Shown piece after piece: positions 44,156 through 54,779 of a stretch of DNA of 64,000 nucleotides (position 1 is the first letter of the stretch; the number at the start of each line of letters is the position of its first letter). This stretch comes from Labia minor (Eukaryota; Arthropoda; Insecta; Dermaptera; Spongiphoridae), in the NCBI GenBank assembly GCA_963082975.1, contig OY720345.1, forward strand, positions 55,224,528-55,288,527. The letters run 5' to 3'. The notes beneath the pieces are model-generated. The model saw nothing but the letters and a program-made list of their open reading frames with translations. It did no database searches and had not been told where the DNA came from. The position numbers and the translations under genes are program-made.

Positions 44156-45165
44156 TAGATAAGAAGATTTGTAATAAAACATATAAAAACAATTAAAAAA
44201 TATATTTAATTATAAATTATAAATGTGAATGATACACTTATATATATTTAATCTTAAATTGTAAAGAAAAAAAAATGATTTTATTATTTCAATTTTCAAT
44301 CAATTATAAATAAAATAGAGGAGGGCTAAAAAAAAATAAAGAATGATAAGGGAGATGAAAAATAATTAATAACACCTGTTTCAAATGTTTAAAAATATCG
44401 AGTGGGATTCATATAGAGTGAGAGAGGGAGGAACAGGTGCGCTCAGAGAATGGATGAGAGGGAAAAAGCCATATTTTAATGACGGCGCCTCCCCCTCTCT
44501 TTCCCACGCCCACTTTCATTGAACGTTAATGCTTATATCAATTTGTATTCTGACTAATTAAATGGAATAATTAAAGTAATCTCCCCCCGGTTTTCTCTCT
44601 TTAACCTTCATCAGACACCCACACACACTTATTCATTTCTCGCTCTTTCTTTAATCTTTCTACTTTATTTTAATCAATTATAAGTCATTCCATCCAAATA
44701 TTTTGATTTCATTTCCAGACAATTAATTTTTTACAACTTTCATTTTATTCTCTTTTATATTTTTCGAATTTTATGATTCAATAACACTATAATTATTAGA
44801 TTCAAATTAATATTAACTTTAAAATTGTTTATTAATTAAAAAAATAATAATAATAATAATTTGATGAAATATTTATGTTGAGATTTTGTTGTTCAAATTT
44901 AGGAAAATATGAATATTATAAATTTTAATTAATCGATTTATATAATCTGTTTATGAGCAATTTCATAAAGAATCTTAATATGAAGGAGAAATGGAAGAAG
45001 TAACTACATGAATGTTATAGTGAAAATAAAAAGCGTGTAAATATTTCATATTTAATATATTTAGTGCATTTATTTATTTATTTAATTTAATTGCATATAA
45101 TCATAATTTTCATATTTATTTAATAGTTATTTTTTAATATTATAATAATTAAATATTTATTCATT
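44156..45165. other. AT-rich stretch with a GC-richer island
   Basis: About 44390-44650 holds GGAACAGGTGCGCTCAGAG, ATGACGGCGCCTCC and CT-rich sequence. No frame. The rest is AT-rich. Confidence 0.4.
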
Positions 45166-46254
45166 TACTAGAACAGTGGTTCTTAAACTGTGGTCCGCGG
45201 ACCCCTGGGGGTCCGCGAAGCCTTTACTGGGGGTCCGCGGTCCTCGGAAAAAAATCATCGTAAAAATATATACATATATAAATATTTAAAGTTCATTGTG
45301 TAACTATATCCTCCTAGAGAATTACGGCTATAATTTAATACTATTAATAATACTATTTTATTTTATTAAATTGATAATTATGTCAATTAATTTTTTGTGA
45401 ATAAATAAACATATATAAAAAACTATATATAAAATTTGAATTTTCATCCATTCATTCATTTAAAATCATTTTTCGATTGTTCCTTTAAAATAACCCCTCT
45501 TAGGGGCTCGGAAGGGGAGGCATATAAGGGAATTTTCTTTCACTTTGTTATTGGGGAAAACCAGGGGAGGGGACAGTCTTACCCGGAAAAACCCAAATTG
45601 TCAGCGTCCACTCTGGGGTTTTAAACAGTTTTAAAGCAAATGTTAATTATAAGTTCATTTCTCAACGAGTTGTATCTTTAAATTATTTTTATTAATGTTA
45701 ATTATAAGTTCATTTCTCAACGAGTTGTATCTTTAAATTATTTTTATTAATTTAATTAATTATAATTAAATTATAGCTAATAATAGTTTATTATAGCTAA
45801 TAATTTTTTTTAATTTTTAGTGTAATTTGCATGATCATTATTTTATAAAAACACTAAACACATTTTGCAATTTCCCAGAAAGGCTGTTTTTGAGAGTAAG
45901 TATAAGTTAGTTTTATGAATAAAAAATATTTATTTTAATAATATTTTCGAATCAAATTACGAAATTAATAATATTTTAGAATCAAATTACGAAATTAATA
46001 ATATTTTAGAATCAAATTACGAAATATATTTATTATATAAATTAATATTCATTTAAAATGATATTAAATCATTTATTTAAAATGATTTAAAACATTTATT
46101 AAAATGATTTAAAACATTCATTTAAAATGATATTAAAACATTCATTTAAAATCATATTAAAACATAGCTAGTAAATAATAATTCGTTATATTTATATTAT
46201 ATTTATATTATATTTATATTATTGTAGTTCAATGTTAATAAATTACTCCATAAA

Positions 46255-48114
46255 ATGGATCGTTGGCTACAAACTGGTTCAACACAGAAACGGAAAGAAT
46301 CAGATGATGAGGCATCAACAGCAAACTCTACCAAGAAACGCAAAACTAGAAAATATTCGGATGATTATTTATCATTTGGATTTACTTATATTTGCAACAA
46401 TGATGTGGAAAGACCAGTCTGCGTTCTATGTCAGGAAAGTTTATCCAATGAAAGTATGAAACCTGCTAATCTCAGACGTCATTTACAAACAAAGCACAGC
46501 GAGCATGTTAGTAAGTCTATCGAATTTTTTAAAATGAAAAAAGAAGAACTTAATTCAAGTCAGAAATTGATGGTAAAGACGGGATCTGGTGGTATGAGTA
46601 AGAAAGCAGTAATGGCATCATATGAAGTAGCTCTACTTATTGCTAAAGCAGGAAAGCCGCATAATATAGCAGAGCAATTAATTCTTCCTGCTACAAAAGT
46701 AATTACAAATATAATGTTAGGAACTAAAGCAGCAAACGATATAAATTTGATTTCATTATCAAATGATACGGTTAAGAATAGGATTGAAGACATGTCATGT
46801 AATATAAAAGAAGAATTAATATCGAGAGTGCGCAAAAGTCACTATTACTCATTACAATTGGATGAAAGTACTGATGTCACTAATAATGCCAATTTGTTAG
46901 CTTTCATTAGATATGAGTTTGAAAATCAAATACAAGAAGATGTATTGTTTTGTGATTCACTACCTTCACGAACGACAGCTAATGACATATTTAACAGTTT
47001 GAATAATTTTATAACCGAAAATGAAATAGAGTGGCCAAAATGTGTTGGAATTTGCACTGATGGTGCTCGTGCAATGTCAGGTACAAGAACTGGATTGATT
47101 GCTCTTATTAAAAATGTTGCGCCTCAGGTTGTTTGGAATCATTGCTGCATTCACAGAGAATCATTAGCAGCCAAAAATATGTCACCAGATTTGAAAAGAA
47201 CATTAGACGAAGTAGTTAAAATTGTCAATTTCATTAAGGCTCGTCCACTTAATTCCAGAGTTTTTAAAATTTTGTGTGAGGAAATGGGTAGTCAACATAC
47301 ACATTTATTATTACATACAGATGTACTTTGGTTGTCCCGCGGGAAAGTACTCATTCGCCTTTTTGAGCTTCGAGATGAAATACGATTGTTTTTAATAGAT
47401 GCGCATTTTGAACTGACCGAATGTTTCAATGATTTTATCTGGTTAGCTAAGGTGGCTTACTTGACTGATATTTTTACAAAATTGAACGAACTTAATTTGA
47501 GCCTGCAAGGTACTGTTGTAAATATATTTAAAGTTGAAGATAAAATAGAAGCAATGATTAAAAAAATCGACTTGTGGTCGAAACGCATCCAGAACGGTGT
47601 ATATGAGTCTTTTCCAACTCTCAATGATTTCATAGAAAGCTCCAGTGAAAAATTGCTTAATCAAACGCGTCAATTATTTGTTGAACATTTAATTACTTTG
47701 AAAAGCAACTTCAGGAAGTATTTTTCTACTCCTGATCCTTGCAATAACTGGATCAGAGATCCATTTAATATGGAAATTACAAATACTAAACATTTATCTG
47801 CACCTGAACAAGATATTCTCGTGGAATTATCATGTGATACAACTTATAAACTAAAATTTAACAAAACTGAATTGAGCAACTTTTGGTTACTTCTCAGGTC
47901 AGATTATCCTGCGCTTGCAAATAAAGCACTTCAACACTTGATTCCATTCTGCACAACATATTTATGCGAACAAGCTTTTTCGGTACTATTTTATATTAAG
48001 TCTAAATATAGAAACAAATTAAATGTAGAGCCGGATCTTAGATTAAAAGTTTCCAATATTAAGCCAGATATTGAGATTCTTGTTTCAAGAAAACAACTGC
48101 ATACATCTCATTAA
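46255..48114 (+). CDS. hAT transposase with BED zinc finger (copy 2)
   Basis: 619 residues, same sequence as copy 1: BED finger (C56, C59, H76, H81), D203, D269, CCIH at 297-300, L358 in DVLWLSRGK, and the C-terminal dimerisation domain ending near SRKQLHTSH. The message leader (about 1.08 kb from the element start) is AT-rich except for a GC-richer patch at 45480-45620. Because both L358 copies have perfect target duplications, this variant was mobilised at least once, in cis or in trans. Confidence 0.95.
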   Translation: MDRWLQTGSTQKRKESDDEASTANSTKKRKTRKYSDDYLSFGFTYICNNDVERPVCVLCQESLSNESMKPANLRRHLQTKHSEHVSKSIEFFKMKKEELNSSQKLMVKTGSGGMSKKAVMASYEVALLIAKAGKPHNIAEQLILPATKVITNIMLGTKAANDINLISLSNDTVKNRIEDMSCNIKEELISRVRKSHYYSLQLDESTDVTNNANLLAFIRYEFENQIQEDVLFCDSLPSRTTANDIFNSLNNFITENEIEWPKCVGICTDGARAMSGTRTGLIALIKNVAPQVVWNHCCIHRESLAAKNMSPDLKRTLDEVVKIVNFIKARPLNSRVFKILCEEMGSQHTHLLLHTDVLWLSRGKVLIRLFELRDEIRLFLIDAHFELTECFNDFIWLAKVAYLTDIFTKLNELNLSLQGTVVNIFKVEDKIEAMIKKIDLWSKRIQNGVYESFPTLNDFIESSSEKLLNQTRQLFVEHLITLKSNFRKYFSTPDPCNNWIRDPFNMEITNTKHLSAPEQDILVELSCDTTYKLKFNKTELSNFWLLLRSDYPALANKALQHLIPFCTTYLCEQAFSVLFYIKSKYRNKLNVEPDLRLKVSNIKPDIEILVSRKQLHTSH

Positions 48115-48149
48115 ATATGTAAGTTATATTTAATGAGATAGATGCAGTT
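48095..48149 (+). repeat. Palindrome across the transposase stop codon (copy 2)
   Basis: Arms 48095-48118 and 48126-48149 (24 bases each, two mismatches) around GTAAGTT. The TAA stop is at 48112-48114 inside the first arm. Confidence 0.88.
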
Positions 48150-48508
48150 ATTTTTTAAAATATTTCTTATTTAATATTTTCTGAAAAAAATTATAAAATA
48201 TTTATATGAATTTAATGTAAGTACCCATTATAATTTGTGAGATTTGTTGCTATGACAATGTTTGTATTTTCTTTCTTCAATATTATAATTTCTAATAAAA
48301 TGTGTTCTACAATATGCAAAAAAATCGTTATTCACCAATCACTGTTAGAAATATTCATCATATATCCTTGTCCTTATGAGATCGTAAGCCAGAAATTAAT
48401 TAATAAAATGACGTAAAGTACCTAAAGTTGTGATGGGGGTCCGTCAAAAAAAATTTTTTCAAGTGGGGGTCCGTGGAGTACATAAGTTTAAGAACCTATG
48501 TACTAGAA

Positions 48509-49510
48509 TAAACTTTTAATTTTGCACACAAACATTATTATTATCATTATTATTAATTTATTCATTATTTTTAATTTATAAGTTATTTATTCATTATTTT
48601 TAATTTATAAGTTATTTATTCATTATTTTTAATTTATAAGTTATATAAAATTATTTATCATTATGAACAATTAATTATTTATATATTAATATTCATTATT
48701 AATCATTTGAAATATTTAAATAGTTTTAATTTTATTCAAATGAATTCATAATTGGAATTTAATTAAATTTTGTTTAATATAAATTTTATATTTTTATTAT
48801 TTTTTTATTTTAATTCACAAATTTTAAAAATCCGTATTTTTGAAAAATTCAAAATATTTCTTTTTGATTATTGCAGTGTCATCGACTTTCAATATACGTT
48901 TCAAATTTGAGCGAAGACGCTCAACTAGACGTGGATTCAATTACAAATTTTGAACATTACAGACAGAAAAGTGAATTTAATAAAAACCTTATAAATAAGA
49001 TTTAAGATAATTTTATTTTAAAATCATTCTAGAAAATAAAAATTAAAAAATAAACAGTTAAATTTCTTGGATTGTATCTTGACCCATCTAGAATCAAATA
49101 ATAATAATACTTTCATATTCTAGTTCATAATCTTTTTGTGCTTCTATATTAGATGCTTATACAGTTGAATTGTAATAATAGTAAATAATAAAAATTTAAA
49201 ATTGACCATTTATTTATTTGTTATAAAATATAGAATGCGACGATGATAATAATAATAAATATTGTGATTGTTTAAGTGAATGAACGTGTCTTGTGTTGAT
49301 GTTGCCAACTTGGCAACGATAACTTTGCCCTCAATTGCCGCTCTATTCCTTCCACCCTTTCGAATAGAGACTCTCTGGCTGACATTCAAAGTAACTCAGG
49401 CTAATAATTAAATTGTCAACAACAAACAAACAGATATACTGTACATGCACATAGAACACGTCTCTATTCTCAGATTATAAAACAATATAATTATCTATAT
49501 ATGTCGTAGG
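48509..49510. other. AT-rich stretch with a 29 bp tandem repeat
   Basis: Three 29 bp units (TTCATTATTTTTAATTTATA core) lie at about 48561-48648. About 49270-49400 is less AT-rich (GTTGCCAACTTGGCAACG palindrome near 49300) with no frame. Confidence 0.45.
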
Positions 49511-50050
49511 CAAATGGCAATTTTAGGAAAATAACATTTGCCTGGGCAAAAACCATTTGGCTAAATCTTTGTTGGACAAATAGCTTTACCTACTATCTCA
49601 TTTCAATTTGACTAAGAAAATAGCTCAGAAAATGTCGGACATTTTTGTTTAGCCAGTAATTTCTAGAAGACCATATTTGGATGAATAGTATTTATCGACT
49701 GAAGACATCTCTTCTGTCATTTTTGTTTGACCCTGTTTTAAAAGCGTTATAATTTCTTCTATTTTGTCACAATTCCATGTTTTTTTACAGTTGTGGATTT
49801 ATATTTTCATTTAAATGAAAATAAAATTAATCCTTGTCATTCATGGTAAACGTAGGCCAAAAAAATTATTTATAAACTAACAATTGAAGTTGTGGCAAGC
49901 TGAAATTAGATAAATATACAATAAAGATCAAAATTTTTTTTGAATAATTTCTTAATTGGCTACTGTAATAGTTAAAGCATTTTGCCCACCAAAGATTTAG
50001 ACAAATGGCTTTGGTCTAGGCAAATGCTATTTTCCTAAAATTGTCATTTG
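49511..50050. mobile_element. Element with long (about 73 bp) terminal inverted repeats
   Basis: The left end CAAATGGCAATTTTAGGAAA is mirrored by CAAATGACAATTTTAGGAAA on the minus strand at the right end. Similarity continues for about 73 bases (roughly 49511-49583 and 49978-50050). The interior is AT-rich and non-coding. No target duplication is clear. The superfamily is not assigned. Confidence 0.8.
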
Positions 50051-51358
50051 TATATATTAGCTTCTCAGCAGTAGATTATTACGTTTAGATATCTTATGTA
50101 TAAGCCTCGATTAAAACTTTTACATTACACATAAGATATATAATAATAAAAAAATATTCTTATTTTTTTAGAATTTTATTTAAAACTGTTTAATATTGAA
50201 TATTTCAATAATATTAATAATATTATACGAAGATTGTTATTTGACATTATATTTCTAGCCTGGTAATGAAAAAACAAATAATATTACAACAATAATAACG
50301 CGTATGAGGATTGAGAAAAGAGCTTCGAAAAAAGTGTGTTGATCTTGGTAGAAAATATGTTGAAAAATAATAAAGCCAATTTTGATCATAACTATAATTT
50401 TTCATTATTAGACCAGAAATATATATAACAATCCCATATTTAATTGGATCTTATTATGTATGGAAAAATTATATATGATAATGATAGATGAATCATATTT
50501 ATAATATTTTTTAAATAAAAAATAGATCGATGGGATTCATCAATTTTTTTATCAAAATTGCAATAGTTTAGTGAGTTTTTAATCTAAATGTGTCGTATTA
50601 GTACATATATATATATGATATTGGATTGATATTTTGGTATAAAACATTCTAATTCTTTAATTTATATTCATTTAAAATGGTAATTAAAGAATATCTTATT
50701 TCAACTAAATATTTAATAAATATGATTTAATATTATAAAATTAATTAAAATGATGATATTAAATAACTTGTTGGTTCCAATTTAAACAATAAATAATTTA
50801 TTTGTTATTTCATTAATATAAATAATTGAAATAACAATTTATATAAACTATTTATTTTGATTCTGAGTGAAAACTACTAGAATCAATATTTTTAAATTAA
50901 TTATCAAACATGTATAAAAAGAACTAGACGTCGAGTTAACAGCATACATTCTTATAAAACTTTTATACTTAGCATTTTTTTTTTAATATATAAATTAATC
51001 CTAACGAGTTGATACAAATATAAATATTCGATGAGAATTGTAATAGATAAGGGAGATCATTCATAATCTAATCAATGAATTTATCAATATTCCTTTACAT
51101 AAGCGCAATACTCTTAAAAAATATTCCCAGCTGGAAAATGATAAAGTTTTATAAGTATCCACCGGTAGCTAGATTACAACATATTTTTTTACAGAGTAGG
51201 GTAGAGGAACTTGCTTATTTGGTTACCCAATAAAAACAAGATATGTATATATACAAATTTTATTGTTAAAACAACATACTGGGTGCGTTCCTATTAGGGA
51301 TCACAACAATAAAAACACTTCTTTAGTTGTTATACATGGTGACCAAAAGCCACTTGAG
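50051..51358. other. AT-rich stretch, nothing recognised
   Basis: No genes or named repeats. The last ~130 bases may belong to the element interrupted at 51367. Confidence 0.4.
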
Positions 51359-51366
51359 TTAATGAT

Positions 51367-51661
51367 CAGCGGTCGCCAAACTTTTTGACCTCACGGACCA
51401 GTTAATTCATAATTTAAATCCCGCAGACCACTAATAGGATTTTTTAAGTATTAAATATATTTATAAATAAAAATTGTGATCAAAGAACACATAAACATTG
51501 AGTTTTTATAACTTATCACGTATTGTTATGAATTGAATCATGTTTTAATGAATCTTAAAACATAACTTAACATGATGAGTAAGTATATTCCACATTTTTC
51601 TGCGGACCAGCGAAATTTTCTCGCGGACCACCACTTTGGACCACCACTTTGGCAACCGCTG
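51367..51661. mobile_element. Short hAT element
   Basis: A 295 bp element with ends CAGCGGTCGCCAAAC and TTTGGCAACCGCTG and the exact 8 bp duplication TTAATGAT (51359-51366, 51662-51669). GCGGACCA motifs recur near both ends. Non-coding. Confidence 0.94.
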
Positions 51662-51779
51662 TTAATGATGATGCTCGCAAGCAAGTGGAACAGGAAAACA
51701 GTCGAAAGCGTGAGCGTTGTGAACGACAAATGGAATTCACCCAAAGAATAACATTAAAATTTTATGATTACTTACTTTA

Positions 51780-51935
51780 GTTTTGAAAATCATGTCAGGT
51801 AAAAAGCGACCATTATTTTGGATGCACTGTCTCAGTGAATTGGGAAAGTTTTTTGAGCTCTGAAGAATATATATTGCAGGTATAGCGGCAACCGCGTGTC
51901 GTAGGTTGTTCTTCAAATCATGTTAAAATACAATG
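51780..51935 (-). pseudogene. Possible Tc1/mariner-type transposase C-terminal fragment
   Basis: The minus strand reads NLRHAVAAIPAIYILQSS, then KNFPNSLRQCIQNNGRF. This has the pattern of the C-terminus of IS630/Tc1-type transposases (a helix ending in a basic residue, then RxCxxxNG). Stops bound it and no catalytic residues are present. The short hAT at 51367 may lie in the same dead element. Confidence 0.4.
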
Positions 51936-51939
51936 ACTT

Positions 51940-53573
51940 GAGATAACTCCGCAGAAAGTATTCTCGTATTAAAATTGGAAGCAGTATTGCGGGTTGCTTT
52001 ATCTCAGGGGCTCTTACTGCCTGAGTGCATGCAAGTTCAATATTGAAAAGGCAAACCCTAAAATACGGGGGGTAAATGTGTAGGTAAACACAAAATAATT
52101 CTGGATAAACACCTGTGAATGGAATGCATGAAAAAGACACTAAGTTTTACAGGAAAAAGGATCCTCCACTCTTATCAATAATGTTAATGGTAATGGAACG
52201 TTAATAAAAGTAAACTATAATATCGCATAAAAGTAATCAAATACTTATTAATAAAGTATTGTATATGATTAATTTTTTAAATAAAAAATATAAAACACCA
52301 AGAGTGGTAAGTTTGAAATTTGTCAAAAAATCTGCGCTATACACGAACAAATATATTCAGTTTAATTTGCAATTTTAATTATTGATGAGAGGAATTCACT
52401 TTTTAAATATAAACTATAATTATAGATAAACAAAATTGTATGTTTACATTACATTCATATAGAAATATTATTATGAACATTTCTTGAATAAATTCTATAA
52501 TCAAATTAAAATGGAAATTTAAAATTGTATTTCTAGAGATCACACATTATATTCCAACATAATGAATTAAAATATATAATAGGAATAAAACTTTTTTTTT
52601 ATTTATGTTATCTCATTATTTTTTTTAATAAGAATATTGTATATTAATTTATTAAAATTCTAACATTTCTCTTTTAAGATTTTATTTTTTAATGTAAATT
52701 ATAATTAATAAATGAATTTCCACCTGATATAAAAAAAATAAAATAAGGAATAATTAAAATAAATGGAAAAATTTATCTATATTATTTTTATTGAAATTAT
52801 CTCATTTAAATATAAAATTGTACGATACTTTGGAAAATCATATAATTACAATTATAAATATATAACTATTCAACTATTGTAATATTTCAATTAAAATGAA
52901 CTAAGAATTAAATAAAAAATAATATTACGTCTTAATATAAATAATTATTTACTTCAACATCAAACGAATATTTTTATATAAATACATTAATAAATTCGTC
53001 TTTTAATAAACTTCTAATTCTTAAAGCGTATTTTTAACTTTGAAATTCATATAAGTATTTAATAAGAATAAATGTTTAGGCAAGTTGAAGGAAAAAAAAC
53101 AAACATTTTTTTATTAAAAGTCTTTTGATTATCTTAGTTTAAGATTTAAGACATTCTTGCATCCTCTTTTTTTTCTTTATTTATATATACAAATATATAT
53201 TAATTAAATTATATATTTACAGATAATAAAAAGTAATTTTCTAATATGTATGAAAAACTTTTTCTTTCTTTAAATTAAAATGTATTTCTTTTTTTTTTCT
53301 TTTGCATTTATTTTTTTCTGTATTTATCATTAAAATCTCTTAGAAATATTTAATTTTTTTTTAATATTTATATTTTTCCCTTCTATTTATAAAATATTTA
53401 TTAAAATTATTAATTAAATGATTATTGAACGATTAAAATTTTAATTTATAATTATAATTTATTTAGTTAGTTGTCTCTTCAAATAAGATAACTACAATAT
53501 ATTAATGGATAAAAAACATTTATTCTTGCTATTATTTGAAAAATTATTAACGTATTTTTTGCTTTATTTACAA
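51940..53573. other. Unassigned, mostly AT-rich
   Basis: About 51940-52150 has mixed composition and a 75-codon minus frame that I do not recognise. 52150-53573 is AT-rich with T tracts and no features. Confidence 0.4.
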
Positions 53574-54185
53574 CTAGCTGCTCAGAGCTCCTTCGTCGCT
53601 CTCCACACCTAGACGGGGGCTCCGCCCCCTGTACCCCCCCGAGTGTCCCTATTCTGAGCTATAACCATCTAACTCCTAACCTGTCCCATCTCTCTCACGT
53701 TCCTTCCTACATTGTCCACCCTGTTCACAATTGGTCTTCCACACAGACGTTTTCCAATCGAACTCCCCACCAATATATTTTTCCTCTCCCATTCTAGTCA
53801 TGTGCCCTGCCGATCCCAGCCTTCTCTATTTTATGACCTATATCTAGAGATGCATAGAGGTCATGCAATTCTTTGTTATGCAGTCTCCGCTATTCCCCGG
53901 TGTCCTCATCTTTCTTTGGCCCATAAATGCTGGGAAGAATCCTCAAATCTCAAATACTCTGAATCTATTCTCATCTCCCAGGGTTATAGACCATGCCTCC
54001 CACCCATATAATACAATTAATAATTTAATAATTTTGATCCCCTTTGATAATAATTTCCAGATTGTAACCTCGATTTAAATTCTTTGCAAATATTATTCTC
54101 TCTGATACTAATTATTTTGTCTTATCACTATTAATTTCAAACCCCATCAATTTTCCTGCCTCGATTAATTTTTTTATGCTACTTT
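53574..54185 (-). mobile_element. Helitron 3' end with LINE capture (H4)
   Basis: CTAG at 53574, with the same hairpin region and GGGGGC/GCCCCC palindrome as H1/H2. The sequence between this end and the LINE tail is deleted, so GAGTG joins TCCCTATTCTGAG directly. The 5' end was not found. Confidence 0.75.
53641..54185 (-). pseudogene. LINE tail captured in H4
   Basis: Same ORF2 C-terminal region as in H1 (Helitron H1's 8040-8640 equivalent), decayed. The plus-strand frames of 99 and 71 codons here are antisense shadows. Confidence 0.75.
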
Positions 54186-54457
54186 AAATGTTATTAATAT
54201 ATTTAAAAAATAATCAAAGTAAACAAAATAAAAATAAAATATAAAATTAGCATAACACTAAACTACTATAAAAATAATATTAAAAAATATATTATATATT
54301 AAAATCTTACGTGAAAATCCAATTATGAGATCAAATTTTTTTAATTAAAATAATTTACTCACATAATCTTAAAAATTAATAGTATTAAATTATAGCCGTA
54401 ATGTGAATGTTTTCAAAGTTTAAAAGGCCAATAAGATCAATTGAGATATTGTAAATA

Positions 54458-54775
54458 TCAATAGATATAAAAAGATTTTTATCTGAACATTGCTCAGAAT
54501 TTAAATTACCGCCAAATTATCGCCACCAGCGCCTCTATTGACATATTTTTGTTCTACATAATTTCCACTACCCGCCTATAATATATTCTTTATAATTTTT
54601 TTAAAATTTTTCTAATTCAAAAATCGAAAATCGGGTTTCGAGGTCTGGTGGCCAGCCCCTTTGTGCTTCCGTGTAAAAAATTCCAGGTCCCTGCGTGCGA
54701 TAGTTTTTGCTGGAGAGCTCGGTCAAACAGACAAACAGGCAGACAGACACATTACACTTGCTTTTATTATTATAA
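54458..54775 (+). repeat. Helitron-related 5' end and tail fragment
   Basis: TCAATAGATATAAAAAG, then ATTGCTCAGAATTTAAA, matches the 5' end of H1, here in plus orientation. It is followed by unrelated sequence ending in GACAGACACATTACACTTGC. No CTAG hairpin is seen, so the extent is uncertain. Confidence 0.5.
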
Positions 54776-54779
54776 ATTA

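Larger units (their letters stand above)
45174..48500 (+). mobile_element. hAT DNA transposon, copy 2 (complete)
   Basis: A 3,327 bp element with ends CAGTGGTTCTTAAAC and GTTTAAGAACCTATG and the exact 8 bp duplication TACTAGAA (45166-45173, 48501-48508). It lies in inverse orientation to copy 1. Subterminal GGGGGTCCG motifs lie at 45207, 45229, 48435 and 48465, and the 5' end also has the palindrome GGTCCGCGGACC. The 55 bp tandem duplication is at 45642-45751. Confidence 0.97.

Noticed and set aside
46560..46835. 91-codon antisense frame within the hAT transposase (also 3403-3678 and 62763-63038)
   Set aside because: It is the reverse-strand shadow of the transposase.
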